A stretch of DNA of 64,000 nt from Bacteroidales bacterium. GTDB taxonomy: Bacteria > Bacteroidota > Bacteroidia > Bacteroidales > P3. The stretch spans positions 1-64,000 of the forward strand of contig JAFVBC010000028.1 in the NCBI GenBank assembly GCA_017480185.1, in the 5' to 3' direction. The position numbers and the translations under genes were made by a program. A model generated the notes under the pieces. It saw only the letters and a program-made list of their open reading frames with translations. It did not search any database and had not been told where the DNA came from. How positions within the stretch are numbered: the first letter of the stretch is position 1; every line of letters begins with the position of its first letter. Positions 8,821 to 16,086 of the stretch are shown piece by piece.

Positions 8821-10617
8821 ATGAAATATAGGATGATTGTCGTGCTGCTTATGTTGATGGGCTTTGTCCAGGCAATGGCTATGCCTGTTGATAGAGCGAC
8901 TGCTCATAGTGCAGCTGTTAAGTTTTGGAATACGTATCGTCCGCAGACGGTTGAAGCCGTTGATCAGTTGACGGTGCTGGAATTGAATGAATTGCAGCAT
9001 CTATATGTATTTGCTGACAAGGAGCAAGAGGGATTTGTGATTGTGGCGGGCGACGATTGTGTGCAACCTATATTGGGATATTCGTTTGATGCTCCATTCC
9101 CCGTGCCAATGCACGCTTCAATTGCCGAGTGGCTTGGCGAGTACGATGCATATATTGAGGTTTTGCAAGGAAGAGAAGGCTATGGTGATGTTGAAAAGAG
9201 TTCGGAGTGGGGTAAGTTGCTCACCTCTACGGTACCCGATGTGCCCGTAAGTCTTGTGATGCATAGCCCAATGCTGAAAACACGTTGGAACCAAAGTGCA
9301 CCATACAACAATATGTGCCCCGAGGCTTCTTCGGGCGAACGCACAGTTGTAGGTTGTGTTGCAACGGCTATGTCGCAGATAATGAAGTATTGGAATCATC
9401 CTTCGTGTGGTACAGGTAGCTTGACCTATTCGAACAACTATGGTTGGCAATCGCCCTATGGCCCTATTAGTGCAGACTTTGGTAACACTACGTATGTGTG
9501 GAGTAATATGAACAACGCGTTGAGCATGTTTGCTACCCAGCGTCAGATTACTCCGGTTGCCATGTTGTGCTATCATGCGGGTGTGAGTGTGAAGATGATG
9601 TACGGTACATCGGCAAGTGGCGGTAGCGGTGCATACAGCAGCGATGTCGTTTCTGCTATGCGCGATTACTTCCGCTATAACGAGAATTTGCACATGGAGT
9701 ATCGCAACCAGTACGACAGTTTGGCATGGGCAAATATGATTGATGACGACTTGTTGGCACACCGTCCGATATACTATACTGGTCGCGACGAGTCGAACGG
9801 ACATGCTTTTGTTCTTGACGGAGCCGATAGTATGGGTCGCTATCACTTCAACTGGGGGTGGGGTGGATATGGTGATGGCTACTACACGTTGAATAATATG
9901 AGCCCTGGTGGGAGTAACCCTGGTAGCAATTCGTCGGGGACTTACAATTTAAGCCAATCTGCCATATTTGGCATTCGTCCAATACCGCAGACTTTCGATT
10001 CTGTTGCTCAAACCGATACATTCTGCACAAACAGTAGATATTACGACTTCTATGAGCACTCTATACTGGCTGTTGATACTACATATGTGCTTACCCATTT
10101 GGAGACGGTCTATACGGTGAGCCTTGTTGGAATATCTGGTCAGCGCCTTTTCCTTGAAGCTAACAACGGTAATGGTCAAAACATGATGCTTGATTATTGC
10201 CCAGCAGTGGGTGCGGTGTTTCCTCAAAACACTTTCCGCCGTCCGGGTTGGACGTTTGTTGGTTGGGGTGAACATATTGACGGCCACGGTAATGTCTATC
10301 AGCCAGGCGATGTGTTGAGGATATACTCAGATAAGACTTATTATGCCCTTTGGCGTAAAAATTCGGGAATTGACGATGTGGAGGTGTATCAAGCCAGTAT
10401 CTACCCGAACCCCGTGTGTGATGTTATGACGATAAAGTGTCCGTCCATTACTGGCGCGATGCTCTATATCTACGACCAAATGGGTAGAAAAGTAATGGAA
10501 AAGGCGTGGAGTGGTGATAGCGCCGAAATTAACGTTAGCAATTTCTCTGCAGGCGTCTATACAGTGGAGATAGTTGGAGCATCGGGACGTGCTATGTCGC
10601 GGATTATTAAGAAGTAA
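8821..10617 (+). CDS. C10-family (streptopain-type) cysteine protease with T9SS sorting domain
   Basis: A secreted protease precursor of 598 residues: signal peptide (1-20, VQAMAM), an inhibitory propeptide of the Spi/SpeB type (about 25-140), then the catalytic domain with nucleophile Cys179 in VVGCVATAMSQIMKYW and His328 in NGHAFVLDGAD. The FNWGWGGYGDGYY segment is a C10 hallmark. Downstream is a repeat of the Listeria-Bacteroides type (FVGWGEHIDGHGNVYQPGD...YYALW, about 475-515). The last ~80 residues (IYPNPVCDVMTI, YDQMGRKV, GVYTVEIVG, RIIKK) form a typical T9SS C-terminal sorting domain, so the enzyme should be exported across the outer membrane and anchored or released. It is related in layout to PrtT/periodontain-type proteases. 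Confidence 0.94.
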   Translation: MKYRMIVVLLMLMGFVQAMAMPVDRATAHSAAVKFWNTYRPQTVEAVDQLTVLELNELQHLYVFADKEQEGFVIVAGDDCVQPILGYSFDAPFPVPMHASIAEWLGEYDAYIEVLQGREGYGDVEKSSEWGKLLTSTVPDVPVSLVMHSPMLKTRWNQSAPYNNMCPEASSGERTVVGCVATAMSQIMKYWNHPSCGTGSLTYSNNYGWQSPYGPISADFGNTTYVWSNMNNALSMFATQRQITPVAMLCYHAGVSVKMMYGTSASGGSGAYSSDVVSAMRDYFRYNENLHMEYRNQYDSLAWANMIDDDLLAHRPIYYTGRDESNGHAFVLDGADSMGRYHFNWGWGGYGDGYYTLNNMSPGGSNPGSNSSGTYNLSQSAIFGIRPIPQTFDSVAQTDTFCTNSRYYDFYEHSILAVDTTYVLTHLETVYTVSLVGISGQRLFLEANNGNGQNMMLDYCPAVGAVFPQNTFRRPGWTFVGWGEHIDGHGNVYQPGDVLRIYSDKTYYALWRKNSGIDDVEVYQASIYPNPVCDVMTIKCPSITGAMLYIYDQMGRKVMEKAWSGDSAEINVSNFSAGVYTVEIVGASGRAMSRIIKK

Positions 10618-10638
10618 TAGTTCGATTGTAAAAAAATA

Positions 10639-10670
10639 TTTGCACGGAAAGGATTTTTGACGTATCTTTG
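10639..10670 (+). promoter_or_regulatory. Promoter of tRNA-fMet
   Basis: TTTG (10639-10642), 20-base spacer, TATCTTTG (10663-10670): a near-ideal Bacteroidota promoter. The tRNA starts 30 bases after the -7 element. Confidence 0.85.
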
Positions 10671-10699
10671 CACTTGATTTCTGAAGAGAGATAAATCAG

Positions 10700-10774
<75 letters not shown>

Positions 10775-10776
10775 TG

Positions 10777-10813
10777 AAAGAGGTAGACTCATTAGGTTTA
10801 CCTCTTTTTTTAT
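10777..10813 (+). terminator. Intrinsic terminator after tRNA-fMet
   Basis: Stem AAAGAGGTA / TACCTCTTT with a 13-base loop, continuing into a run of T residues. Confidence 0.85.
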
Positions 10814-10847
10814 TTTGAGAGTCATTGAACTAAAAGACGTACCTTTG
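10814..10847 (+). promoter_or_regulatory. Promoter of the O-antigen ligase-like gene
   Basis: TTTG (10814-10817), 22-base spacer, TACCTTTG (10840-10847). Only CAAAG separates the -7 element from the GTG start at 10853, so the transcript should start at or next to the start codon (leaderless). Confidence 0.75.
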
Positions 10848-10852
10848 CAAAG

Positions 10853-12121
10853 GTGAAAGAATTGGCATGGTACGATAAATTGCACTGGTTGGCGCTGATG
10901 ATAATGGCAGCAGCAATGCCTATTAGTTACCATTTAGGACTATGGGCTGCTTTGTTCATGGTTGTTGCGTCGGTTATAAAGATTGTCGTATCGCGGCATG
11001 TGGGAAATACTGCTTTGTCGAAGTTCATGCGGTGGGAGTGTGTTTCGATAATCATATACTGGCTTTTGTGCTTCATAAGCATGCTCTATACATCAGATGT
11101 TGAGGAAGGATGGAGCTCGATGCGTATAAAGTCATCGCTCTTAATATTGCCTTTATGCGTTTTGTTATGTGATACAAGTTACTTGAAGGCTAAGCATTTA
11201 AGGGGAGTAGGGTATGCCATTGTGTGTGCTGTTACAGTGGTCTTCTTTTATTTGTTGGGCAAAGCATTATTAAATGTAAGCGAGGGTATGAATGTGGTGG
11301 CAGCCTTTTCAAGTCAGTTTGATACTCGCCACCATAGTTATGTAGCCATATACATCGTGATGTCGTTGTTGTTTGTCGTATATGAATTGAAGAATAATAG
11401 ATCTTCTATCCCTCAATGGCTCGTAGTAGCAATGAGTATATATTCGGCAATTGGGGTGCTGTATATTGAGATTGTCAACTCTCGTGCAGGCTTATTGGGA
11501 TTATACCTACTGTTGGGTGCGGTGATAGCTTTCATGGTATTTGAGAAACGTAAATGGTGGTCTATTGTTCTGCTGGCATTGTTTATTGGTGGCTATACAT
11601 TCACACTTGAGAAAACACTGCCTGGTCATACCAATAGAATTACGCAGACAATAGAAAATGTAGCCAAAGATAATACTTCGGATGCGAGAATTAAGATAAA
11701 TCATTCATCGGTCGAACTCTCGAAATCAAGCTTTTTTTTCGGATACGGTGTTGGCGATTATCAAGACCTATTACAACAGCAGTATGCTACTGATAATTAT
11801 TTTCCAACGTCCCATTTTAATGCGCATAATCAATATATGGAGTGCATACTGGCTATCGGGTTTGTTGGATGTATTCCAGTGCTTTTTTTCTTGTTGACCC
11901 CTGTGGTGTATGTTTTGCGTAAAAAACTAAAAATATGGCCGTATATATTGGTCGCAACGATTGTAGTTTTGCTGAATTTATTGTTTGAATCAATGCTTGA
12001 AAGATTGATGGGCGTGTTGTTTATTACGTTGATTTACACGTTTATGATACTTGTGATTAGTTGTCAAGAAAATATTTTTGTGGGTAATAAGAAAAAAGAT
12101 GTACCTTTGCAACGGTTTTGA
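10853..12121 (+). CDS. O-antigen ligase/polymerase-family membrane protein
   Basis: A 422-residue multispanning membrane protein with about ten to twelve hydrophobic helices. The Wzy_C/O-antigen-ligase pattern is visible: an NSRAGLLGLYLLLG helix (about 205-220), then a large periplasmic loop (about 250-320) containing SSFFFGYGVGDYQDLL and HFNAHNQYMECILAIGFVG, where the HNQYME histidine region is typical of the WaaL family. It likely joins a lipid-linked glycan to another glycan or lipid A core, on the periplasmic face of the inner membrane. The start is GTG at 10853, directly behind its promoter; no in-frame ATG exists before residue 17, which lies inside the first helix. The gene is flanked by tRNAs, not by a glycosyltransferase cluster, so the substrate cannot be deduced. 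The promoter of tRNA-Gln lies inside its 3' end. Confidence 0.85.
   Translation: MKELAWYDKLHWLALMIMAAAMPISYHLGLWAALFMVVASVIKIVVSRHVGNTALSKFMRWECVSIIIYWLLCFISMLYTSDVEEGWSSMRIKSSLLILPLCVLLCDTSYLKAKHLRGVGYAIVCAVTVVFFYLLGKALLNVSEGMNVVAAFSSQFDTRHHSYVAIYIVMSLLFVVYELKNNRSSIPQWLVVAMSIYSAIGVLYIEIVNSRAGLLGLYLLLGAVIAFMVFEKRKWWSIVLLALFIGGYTFTLEKTLPGHTNRITQTIENVAKDNTSDARIKINHSSVELSKSSFFFGYGVGDYQDLLQQQYATDNYFPTSHFNAHNQYMECILAIGFVGCIPVLFFLLTPVVYVLRKKLKIWPYILVATIVVLLNLLFESMLERLMGVLFITLIYTFMILVISCQENIFVGNKKKDVPLQRF
12077..12109 (+). promoter_or_regulatory. Promoter of tRNA-Gln
   Basis: TTTG (12077-12080), 21-base spacer, TACCTTTG (12102-12109). It lies within the last codons of the upstream membrane-protein gene. 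Confidence 0.85.
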
Positions 12122-12132
12122 AAGAGAGCCCC

Positions 12133-12203
12133 TGTCCAATGGTGTAATGGTAGCACTCCAGATTTTGGTTCTGTCAGTCTAGGTTCGAGTCCTGGTTGGA
12201 CAA
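12133..12203 (+). tRNA. tRNA-Gln (anticodon TTG)
   Basis: Acceptor TGTCCAA pairs with TTGGACA. The anticodon stem CCAGA/TCTG encloses loop TTTTGGT with anticodon TTG. The T-loop TTCGAGT is intact. CCA is not encoded (the sequence continues CAA), unlike the leucine and initiator tRNAs here, so it relies on CCA-adding enzyme. Confidence 0.94.
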
Positions 12204-12204
12204 C

Positions 12205-12238
12205 AAAAGAGTATCGCCGAGAGGTCGATACTCTTTTT
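12205..12238 (+). terminator. Intrinsic terminator after tRNA-Gln
   Basis: Stem AGAGTATCG / CGATACTCT followed by TTTT. The opposite strand also has a T-run, so it may serve the convergent cupin gene as well. Confidence 0.85.
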
Positions 12239-12255
12239 CGTTTTAGGTGGAGCAA

Positions 12256-12588
12256 CTATTGCTCGGGAACGATGGCAAAATAAGTAAGTGGTTGAGTTCT
12301 GCTGTTGTTTATCATGCTGTGGGAGCTATGTTTTGCACAATAGTGGCATTGACCAGCTTGCAATACCTCCTCGCCTTTCTCTGTAATTATACGAGCCTCA
12401 CCACTAAGTATGAGTATCGTCTCGCTACTTGTTTCGTGGGTGTGGTAGCCTATGCTACATCCTACGTCAAGTCGTCCCATCATAATCTTGTTTTGCCCGT
12501 CGTTGAACGTGCGCATCGCCGTAGTTCCATCGCCGCCTTTGAAATGTGGCGTTACGGTTTCTTCCATTTTACTGAAATCTATTATCAT
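12256..12588 (-). CDS. Small single-domain cupin protein
   Basis: A 110-residue cupin. Motif 1 is visible as GYHTHETSSETILILSGEARI (a metal-type G-x-H-x-H...E pattern) and motif 2 as QCHYCAKHSSHSM, so a divalent metal site is likely; the reaction is unknown. The reading frame is open to 12696 and would add a hydrophobic stretch ending AMACNKK, but the ATG at 12588 (MIIDFSKMEETV) is preferred because the cupin fold starts there. The longer start also lies inside the divergent promoter region of the porin gene. It converges on tRNA-Gln and is transcribed alone. Confidence 0.75.
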   Translation of the reverse strand: MIIDFSKMEETVTPHFKGGDGTTAMRTFNDGQNKIMMGRLDVGCSIGYHTHETSSETILILSGEARIITEKGEEVLQAGQCHYCAKHSSHSMINNSRTQPLTYFAIVPEQ

Positions 12589-12685
12589 TGTCTTTTCTAT
12601 TTGCTTTTGCAAAACAACGTCGGTTAAGCTTTTCTTATTGCAAGCCATTGCGCTAAATATCAGGCTGCTTGTTGTAAATAAAACG

Positions 12686-12693
12686 TAAATTTG
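12686..12693 (+). promoter_or_regulatory. -7 element upstream of the porin gene
   Basis: TAAATTTG fits TAnnTTTG and lies 17 bases before the ATG at 12711. TTG triplets upstream (12669-12674) are closer than the usual spacing. Confidence 0.55.
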
Positions 12694-12710
12694 CACTTTA
12701 TCTTGCTTGT

Positions 12711-13802
12711 ATGGACTTTTTTAAGATACTGAGGAATAGGTTGTTGGGCGTTTTGACGGTGGGCATAACAATCTTATTGACTGCTTCTGCCCAGTCGCAA
12801 ACCACGAATGCACCAACTATAGATCTACTGCTTTTAGAAGCGAGAGCTGATGCTGAATTTACGGCAGGACAGCAGGATCCTATGTGGGGGATGCATGGAC
12901 GATATTTTAACCTTAAAATGGGGGGACAACTGAGCAACAAGGTGGGTTACTTTTTTCGTCAACGTCTTCGTGCCGATGCGGGAAGTATAAACTTCTTTGA
13001 TAATACAGACTTTCTTTATATCAATTACCAAGCATCGCCACAGTGGCGTTTTCGCTTCGGTAAAGATGCTATGGCTGTTGGTGGATATGAGTATGATGCT
13101 CCGCCGATAGATGAGTATATGGTGTCGGAGTATTGGAACAATATTTACTGTTTTCAGCTTGCAGGAAGTGTGGCATACACTACCCCTGGTGGGCAACACA
13201 CGTTTGTTGCACAAGTGAGCCAGTCGCCATATATCAACTCTCTCGGTTTGGCATGGAATGCAGGGCTATTGGCCTACAACATTGAGTGGATGGGTAGTAT
13301 TGGCAAGCATGTCTCAACGTTGTGGTCGACAAGTATGATTGAGCGTGCAAGATACCGTACGGTTGGCACGTATATGAACCTGACTATGCTTGGTACGCAT
13401 GTGCAGTTTGACAAGTGGGATGCCTATCTCGATTTGATGCACCATGCTTTGACAGCCGATGATTGGGGTAACAATTTGGGCTATGTGGCCAGGTTTAATT
13501 GGCGGTGCGCCTCACAATGGACGCTCTTTTTCAAAAGCAGTTTCGAACGCAATTCCTCGCAAGTGGAGTATGATTCACCTGTTTGGATAGACCAAATGGT
13601 GCCTGCACACAGCAGTTTTACAAAAAATGGTATTGGGCTCGAGTTTAAGCCGCAAAAGGTTGTTGGGATTCGGTTACATGCTTACGCTGGCTTGCAGTCG
13701 TGTTTCGATCATCAAACCAGCACTTCGGAGTATAGTATTATGGCTAATGCTGGCCTGACTTGGACTATGGATTTCTCAAATTTAATAAATAAACATCAGT
13801 AG
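12711..13802 (+). CDS. Outer-membrane porin, phosphate-selective (OprO/P)-like
   Basis: A 363-residue beta-barrel with a signal peptide (hydrophobic LLGVLTVGITILLTASAQ). Repeated amphipathic strands include GYFFRQRLRADAGS, WRFRFGKDAMAVGGYEYDAPP, TLFFKSSFERNSSQVEYD and a final GLTWTMDF. The FGKDAMAVGGYE segment matches the OprO/P-type porins common in Bacteroidota. The selectivity is not established. One base separates its stop from the next start, so porin and the gate-domain permease are made from one mRNA and may form an outer/inner membrane uptake pair (inference). Confidence 0.8.
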   Translation: MDFFKILRNRLLGVLTVGITILLTASAQSQTTNAPTIDLLLLEARADAEFTAGQQDPMWGMHGRYFNLKMGGQLSNKVGYFFRQRLRADAGSINFFDNTDFLYINYQASPQWRFRFGKDAMAVGGYEYDAPPIDEYMVSEYWNNIYCFQLAGSVAYTTPGGQHTFVAQVSQSPYINSLGLAWNAGLLAYNIEWMGSIGKHVSTLWSTSMIERARYRTVGTYMNLTMLGTHVQFDKWDAYLDLMHHALTADDWGNNLGYVARFNWRCASQWTLFFKSSFERNSSQVEYDSPVWIDQMVPAHSSFTKNGIGLEFKPQKVVGIRLHAYAGLQSCFDHQTSTSEYSIMANAGLTWTMDFSNLINKHQ

Positions 13803-13803
13803 T

Positions 13804-15084
13804 ATGGACGACAAACACGGCAAACGGCACGGACTTTTGTCGGTGCTAAACCCGTTGGAAGTGTTCAAACATCATCCACGCACACAATCGTCAGAGGCGG
13901 AATTGGCAAATGCCGACGCCTCGAAGAAGAGCCGACGTGGCAAAGACATTAAGTTCACCACGACGCGCAGCGTGGAGGCGGTGGTATTCCTTGTGTGTTT
14001 CTTTTTGTTTTTCGGCGTATTGGCATGGAAGATGACCTTGCCAAACATGTTGAATACCTTTATGCAGACAGCCTATAAACTGCTGCTTGACACAGTGTTC
14101 TACATCATGGCAATATGTGTGCTCATGGGGGCAATAAGCAAGTTGTTTACCGAGTTTGGCGTGGTTAGGCTCTTGGAAAATATCCTTCGACCGCTGATGC
14201 GCCCTCTATACAATCTGCCTGGTGTGGCAGCCTTGGGGGCTGTGATGACCTTTCTGAGCGACAATCCTGCAATCATCTCTTTGGCCAAGGATAATAATTT
14301 TGCACGCTATTTCAAGAAGTACCAGTTGGTTTCGCTCACCAACTTTGGCACAGCCTTTGGTATGGGACTGGTAGTGATTGCTTTTATGACAGGCAAGGGC
14401 TATGGCTACGGTGCGTTGGTGGGACTGCTGGGTGCTGTGGTTGGAAGTGTCGTTAGCACTCGACTCATGCAGCGTCTTACGCTTCGTGCCTATCCCGAAA
14501 TGGATAGCCCCGTAACCGAGGAGGATGGCACCGAACAGAACATCTCGTTTAAGAGCGAGGGACCTGTCTTTCAACGCTTCCTCAATGCCATGCTCGATGG
14601 TGGCAAAAGTGGGGTAGGCATTGGCATTGCCATCATTCCAGGTGTACTGTGCATCAGTACGGTGGTTATGATGCTCACGTTCGGCCCTCGTGGCGATGAG
14701 GGGCAGTATCTTGGCGAAGCCTATGAGGGGGTTCCCGTTATAACATGGCTGGCCAATAAGATCAACTTCATTTTTCACTGGCTCTTTGGTTTCGAGAGTG
14801 GAGCGTTGGTGTCGTTCCCAATCACTGCACTGGGTGCAGTTGGTGCAGCCATAGGTCTGGTGCCAAGTTTTATTGCCGAGGGGCTGATAGATAACAATGC
14901 CATCGCCGTGTTTACCGCCATGGGTATGTGTTGGAGTGGCTATTTGAGCACCCACACGGCCATGCTTGATTCATTGGGCTATCGTAAACTTATTGGTAAA
15001 GCCATTGGCGCTCACACCATTGGAGGCCTTTGTGCCGGCATTGCAGCTCACTGGATATGGGTGCTATTGGCCTTGATATTTTAA
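13804..15084 (+). CDS. Nucleoside-recognition (gate) domain membrane protein
   Basis: A 426-residue integral membrane protein with a charged cytosolic N-terminus (about 1-60) and roughly ten helices. Two gate-type (nucleoside recognition, SpmA/SpmB-like) halves can be seen: LMGAISKLFTEFGVVRLLENILRPLMRPLYNLPGVAALGAV with FLSDNPAIISLAKD (about 105-165), and FNSGALVSFPITALGAVGA with GMCWSGYLSTHTAMLDSLGYR (about 335-400). Such proteins are probably transporters, but no substrate is proven. It is coupled to the porin gene upstream. Confidence 0.8.
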   Translation: MDDKHGKRHGLLSVLNPLEVFKHHPRTQSSEAELANADASKKSRRGKDIKFTTTRSVEAVVFLVCFFLFFGVLAWKMTLPNMLNTFMQTAYKLLLDTVFYIMAICVLMGAISKLFTEFGVVRLLENILRPLMRPLYNLPGVAALGAVMTFLSDNPAIISLAKDNNFARYFKKYQLVSLTNFGTAFGMGLVVIAFMTGKGYGYGALVGLLGAVVGSVVSTRLMQRLTLRAYPEMDSPVTEEDGTEQNISFKSEGPVFQRFLNAMLDGGKSGVGIGIAIIPGVLCISTVVMMLTFGPRGDEGQYLGEAYEGVPVITWLANKINFIFHWLFGFESGALVSFPITALGAVGAAIGLVPSFIAEGLIDNNAIAVFTAMGMCWSGYLSTHTAMLDSLGYRKLIGKAIGAHTIGGLCAGIAAHWIWVLLALIF

Positions 15085-15189
15085 GCTCATTACTCGAAAG
15101 TGTAGGTTGTGTGGTTAATATTTATGCGGTGTAACTTCTTGTAAATTAGTGGGTGGGGTTAGTTGTACCACCAAAAATGGTGATTTTTT

Positions 15190-15219
15190 TTTGTGTATTA
15201 CTATTTAGTTGTAATTTTG
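15190..15219 (+). promoter_or_regulatory. Promoter of the ferredoxin gene
   Basis: TTTG (15190-15193), 18-base spacer, TAATTTTG (15212-15219). The leader is about 40 bases before the ATG at 15263. Confidence 0.8.
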
Positions 15220-15262
15220 CAATCGAAAACCTGGTATAAACACCTAAAACAATAAAATAAAA

Positions 15263-15430
15263 ATGGCTTACAAAATCACTGACATTTGTGTTGCTTGCGG
15301 CACATGTATCGACGAATGCCCCGTTGGAGCAATTTCAGAGGGCGACATCTACAAAATCGATGAAAATGCTTGCGTGAGTTGCGGAACTTGCGCTGGTGCA
15401 TGCCCCACAGGTGCTATCGTTGAGGGCTAA
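15263..15430 (+). CDS. 2[4Fe-4S] ferredoxin
   Basis: A 55-residue clostridial-type ferredoxin, an electron carrier of anaerobic metabolism. Both cluster motifs are complete: C-V-A-C-G-T-C-I-D-E-C-P at residues 9-20 and C-V-S-C-G-T-C-A-G-A-C-P at 37-48. Its own promoter and a strong terminator make it a monocistronic unit, as expected for an abundant carrier. Confidence 0.97.
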   Translation: MAYKITDICVACGTCIDECPVGAISEGDIYKIDENACVSCGTCAGACPTGAIVEG

Positions 15431-15460
15431 TAGCCTGCGCGAACACACAGTTGAACAGTT

Positions 15461-15503
15461 ATGGGCGGTTGCCAAGAATTGGCAACCGCCCATATTTTTT
15501 TTA
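15461..15503 (+). terminator. Intrinsic terminator after ferredoxin
   Basis: A perfect 15-base stem (ATGGGCGGTTGCCAA and its complement) with loop GAA, followed by ATTTTTTTT. Confidence 0.95.
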
Positions 15504-15580
15504 CTTCCTATCACTCTTGGTGGCCAAACGCCACCTTTTTTCTTGCCCATTCAATCGCATCATCTACCTTTTCTCGCAAT

Positions 15581-15662
15581 GTCAACACCCTATCAAATCC
15601 TGCATTTGACTGAAGAACGGTAGGACTTGATAGGGTGTTGGTCAGGACTTGATAGGGCGATG
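15581..15662. repeat. Hybrid repeat: GGACTTGATAGGG family with a TTCTTCAGT half-unit
   Basis: Arms CAACACCCTATCAA (15583-15596) and TTGATAGGGTGTTG (15627-15640) are perfect inverse complements. Between them is GACTGAAGAACGGTAGGA, a single unit of the TTCTTCAGT palindrome family. A second GTCAGGACTTGATAGGGCGA copy follows at 15641-15660. The element joins the two repeat families seen elsewhere in the window. Confidence 0.8.
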
Positions 15663-15721
15663 AGGCCTTTTTACTCCCCATTAGGGGCAACTTTCGTCGG
15701 GTGTAGGGCCTGATATGCAGG

Positions 15722-15753
15722 TTTGTGGCGTTGGATAAAAATGTTTACCTTTG
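15722..15753 (+). promoter_or_regulatory. Promoter of the putative non-coding RNA
   Basis: TTTG (15722-15725), exactly 20 bases, TACCTTTG (15746-15753). This is one of the best promoter matches in the window, although no coding frame follows it. Confidence 0.85.
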
Positions 15754-15758
15754 CAGCG

Positions 15759-16035
15759 TCGTTGGTGGCGCAAATATTATTTGCCTCTTCAACGACAGGA
15801 CATATAGAAAAGACGTTGAGTTAACGTCGTTTTTATCGGCGGCTTGTAGAACTTCGCAACTTCTGTTAAGAATAGCACGATAAAAGCAACGACCAGCGCC
15901 TATTGTTGAGCGTATGCAGTGATGCATTGTATACCGTTCAGCGTGGGCTTCGGCATTGCTTATCTTCTATTCTGGGCAATGCGAAGGTCTTACAAGCGGG
16001 ATAAGCGATGAACCCTTGACCCGCGCTTCTTTTTT
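15759..16035 (+). ncRNA. Putative structured non-coding RNA, about 275 nt
   Basis: The stretch lies between a strong promoter and an intrinsic terminator and has no plausible reading frame. Several hairpins can be drawn: GTCGTTG...CAACGAC enclosing GGCgCAAAT/ATTTGCC near the 5' end; GACGTT/AACGTC soon after; TTTTATCG paired with CGATAAAA across about 45 bases; and an 11-pair stem CTTCG-g-CATTGC (15948-15959) with GCAATGCGAAG (15976-15986). The terminator stem AAGCGGG/CCCGCGCTT (15994-16028, small bulge) is followed by CTTTTTT. It lacks the signatures of RNase P RNA, tmRNA and SRP RNA. A 6S-like RNA or the Bacteroidales-1 motif is the most reasonable known candidate, but this is inference. Confidence 0.65.
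15994..16035 (+). terminator. Terminator of the non-coding RNA
   Basis: AAGCGGG (15994-16000) pairs with CCCGCGCTT (16020-16028) with a two-base bulge, followed by CTTTTTTG. Confidence 0.7.
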
Positions 16036-16086
16036 GTATTCCTATGAATGGTTTTGGAAACAATAAACAACAACAAACATAGGACT

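Noticed and set aside
12589..12696. Longer, lipoprotein-like N-terminus for the cupin gene
   Set aside because: AMAC is a poor lipobox, the extension overlaps the divergent porin promoter, and the cupin fold is complete from the later ATG.
15759..16035. RNase P RNA, tmRNA or SRP RNA as identity of the non-coding RNA
   Set aside because: No GAGGAAAGTCC-type RNase P core, no tmRNA tag frame or CCA end, and no SRP GGAAGCAG-type tetraloop region could be found.
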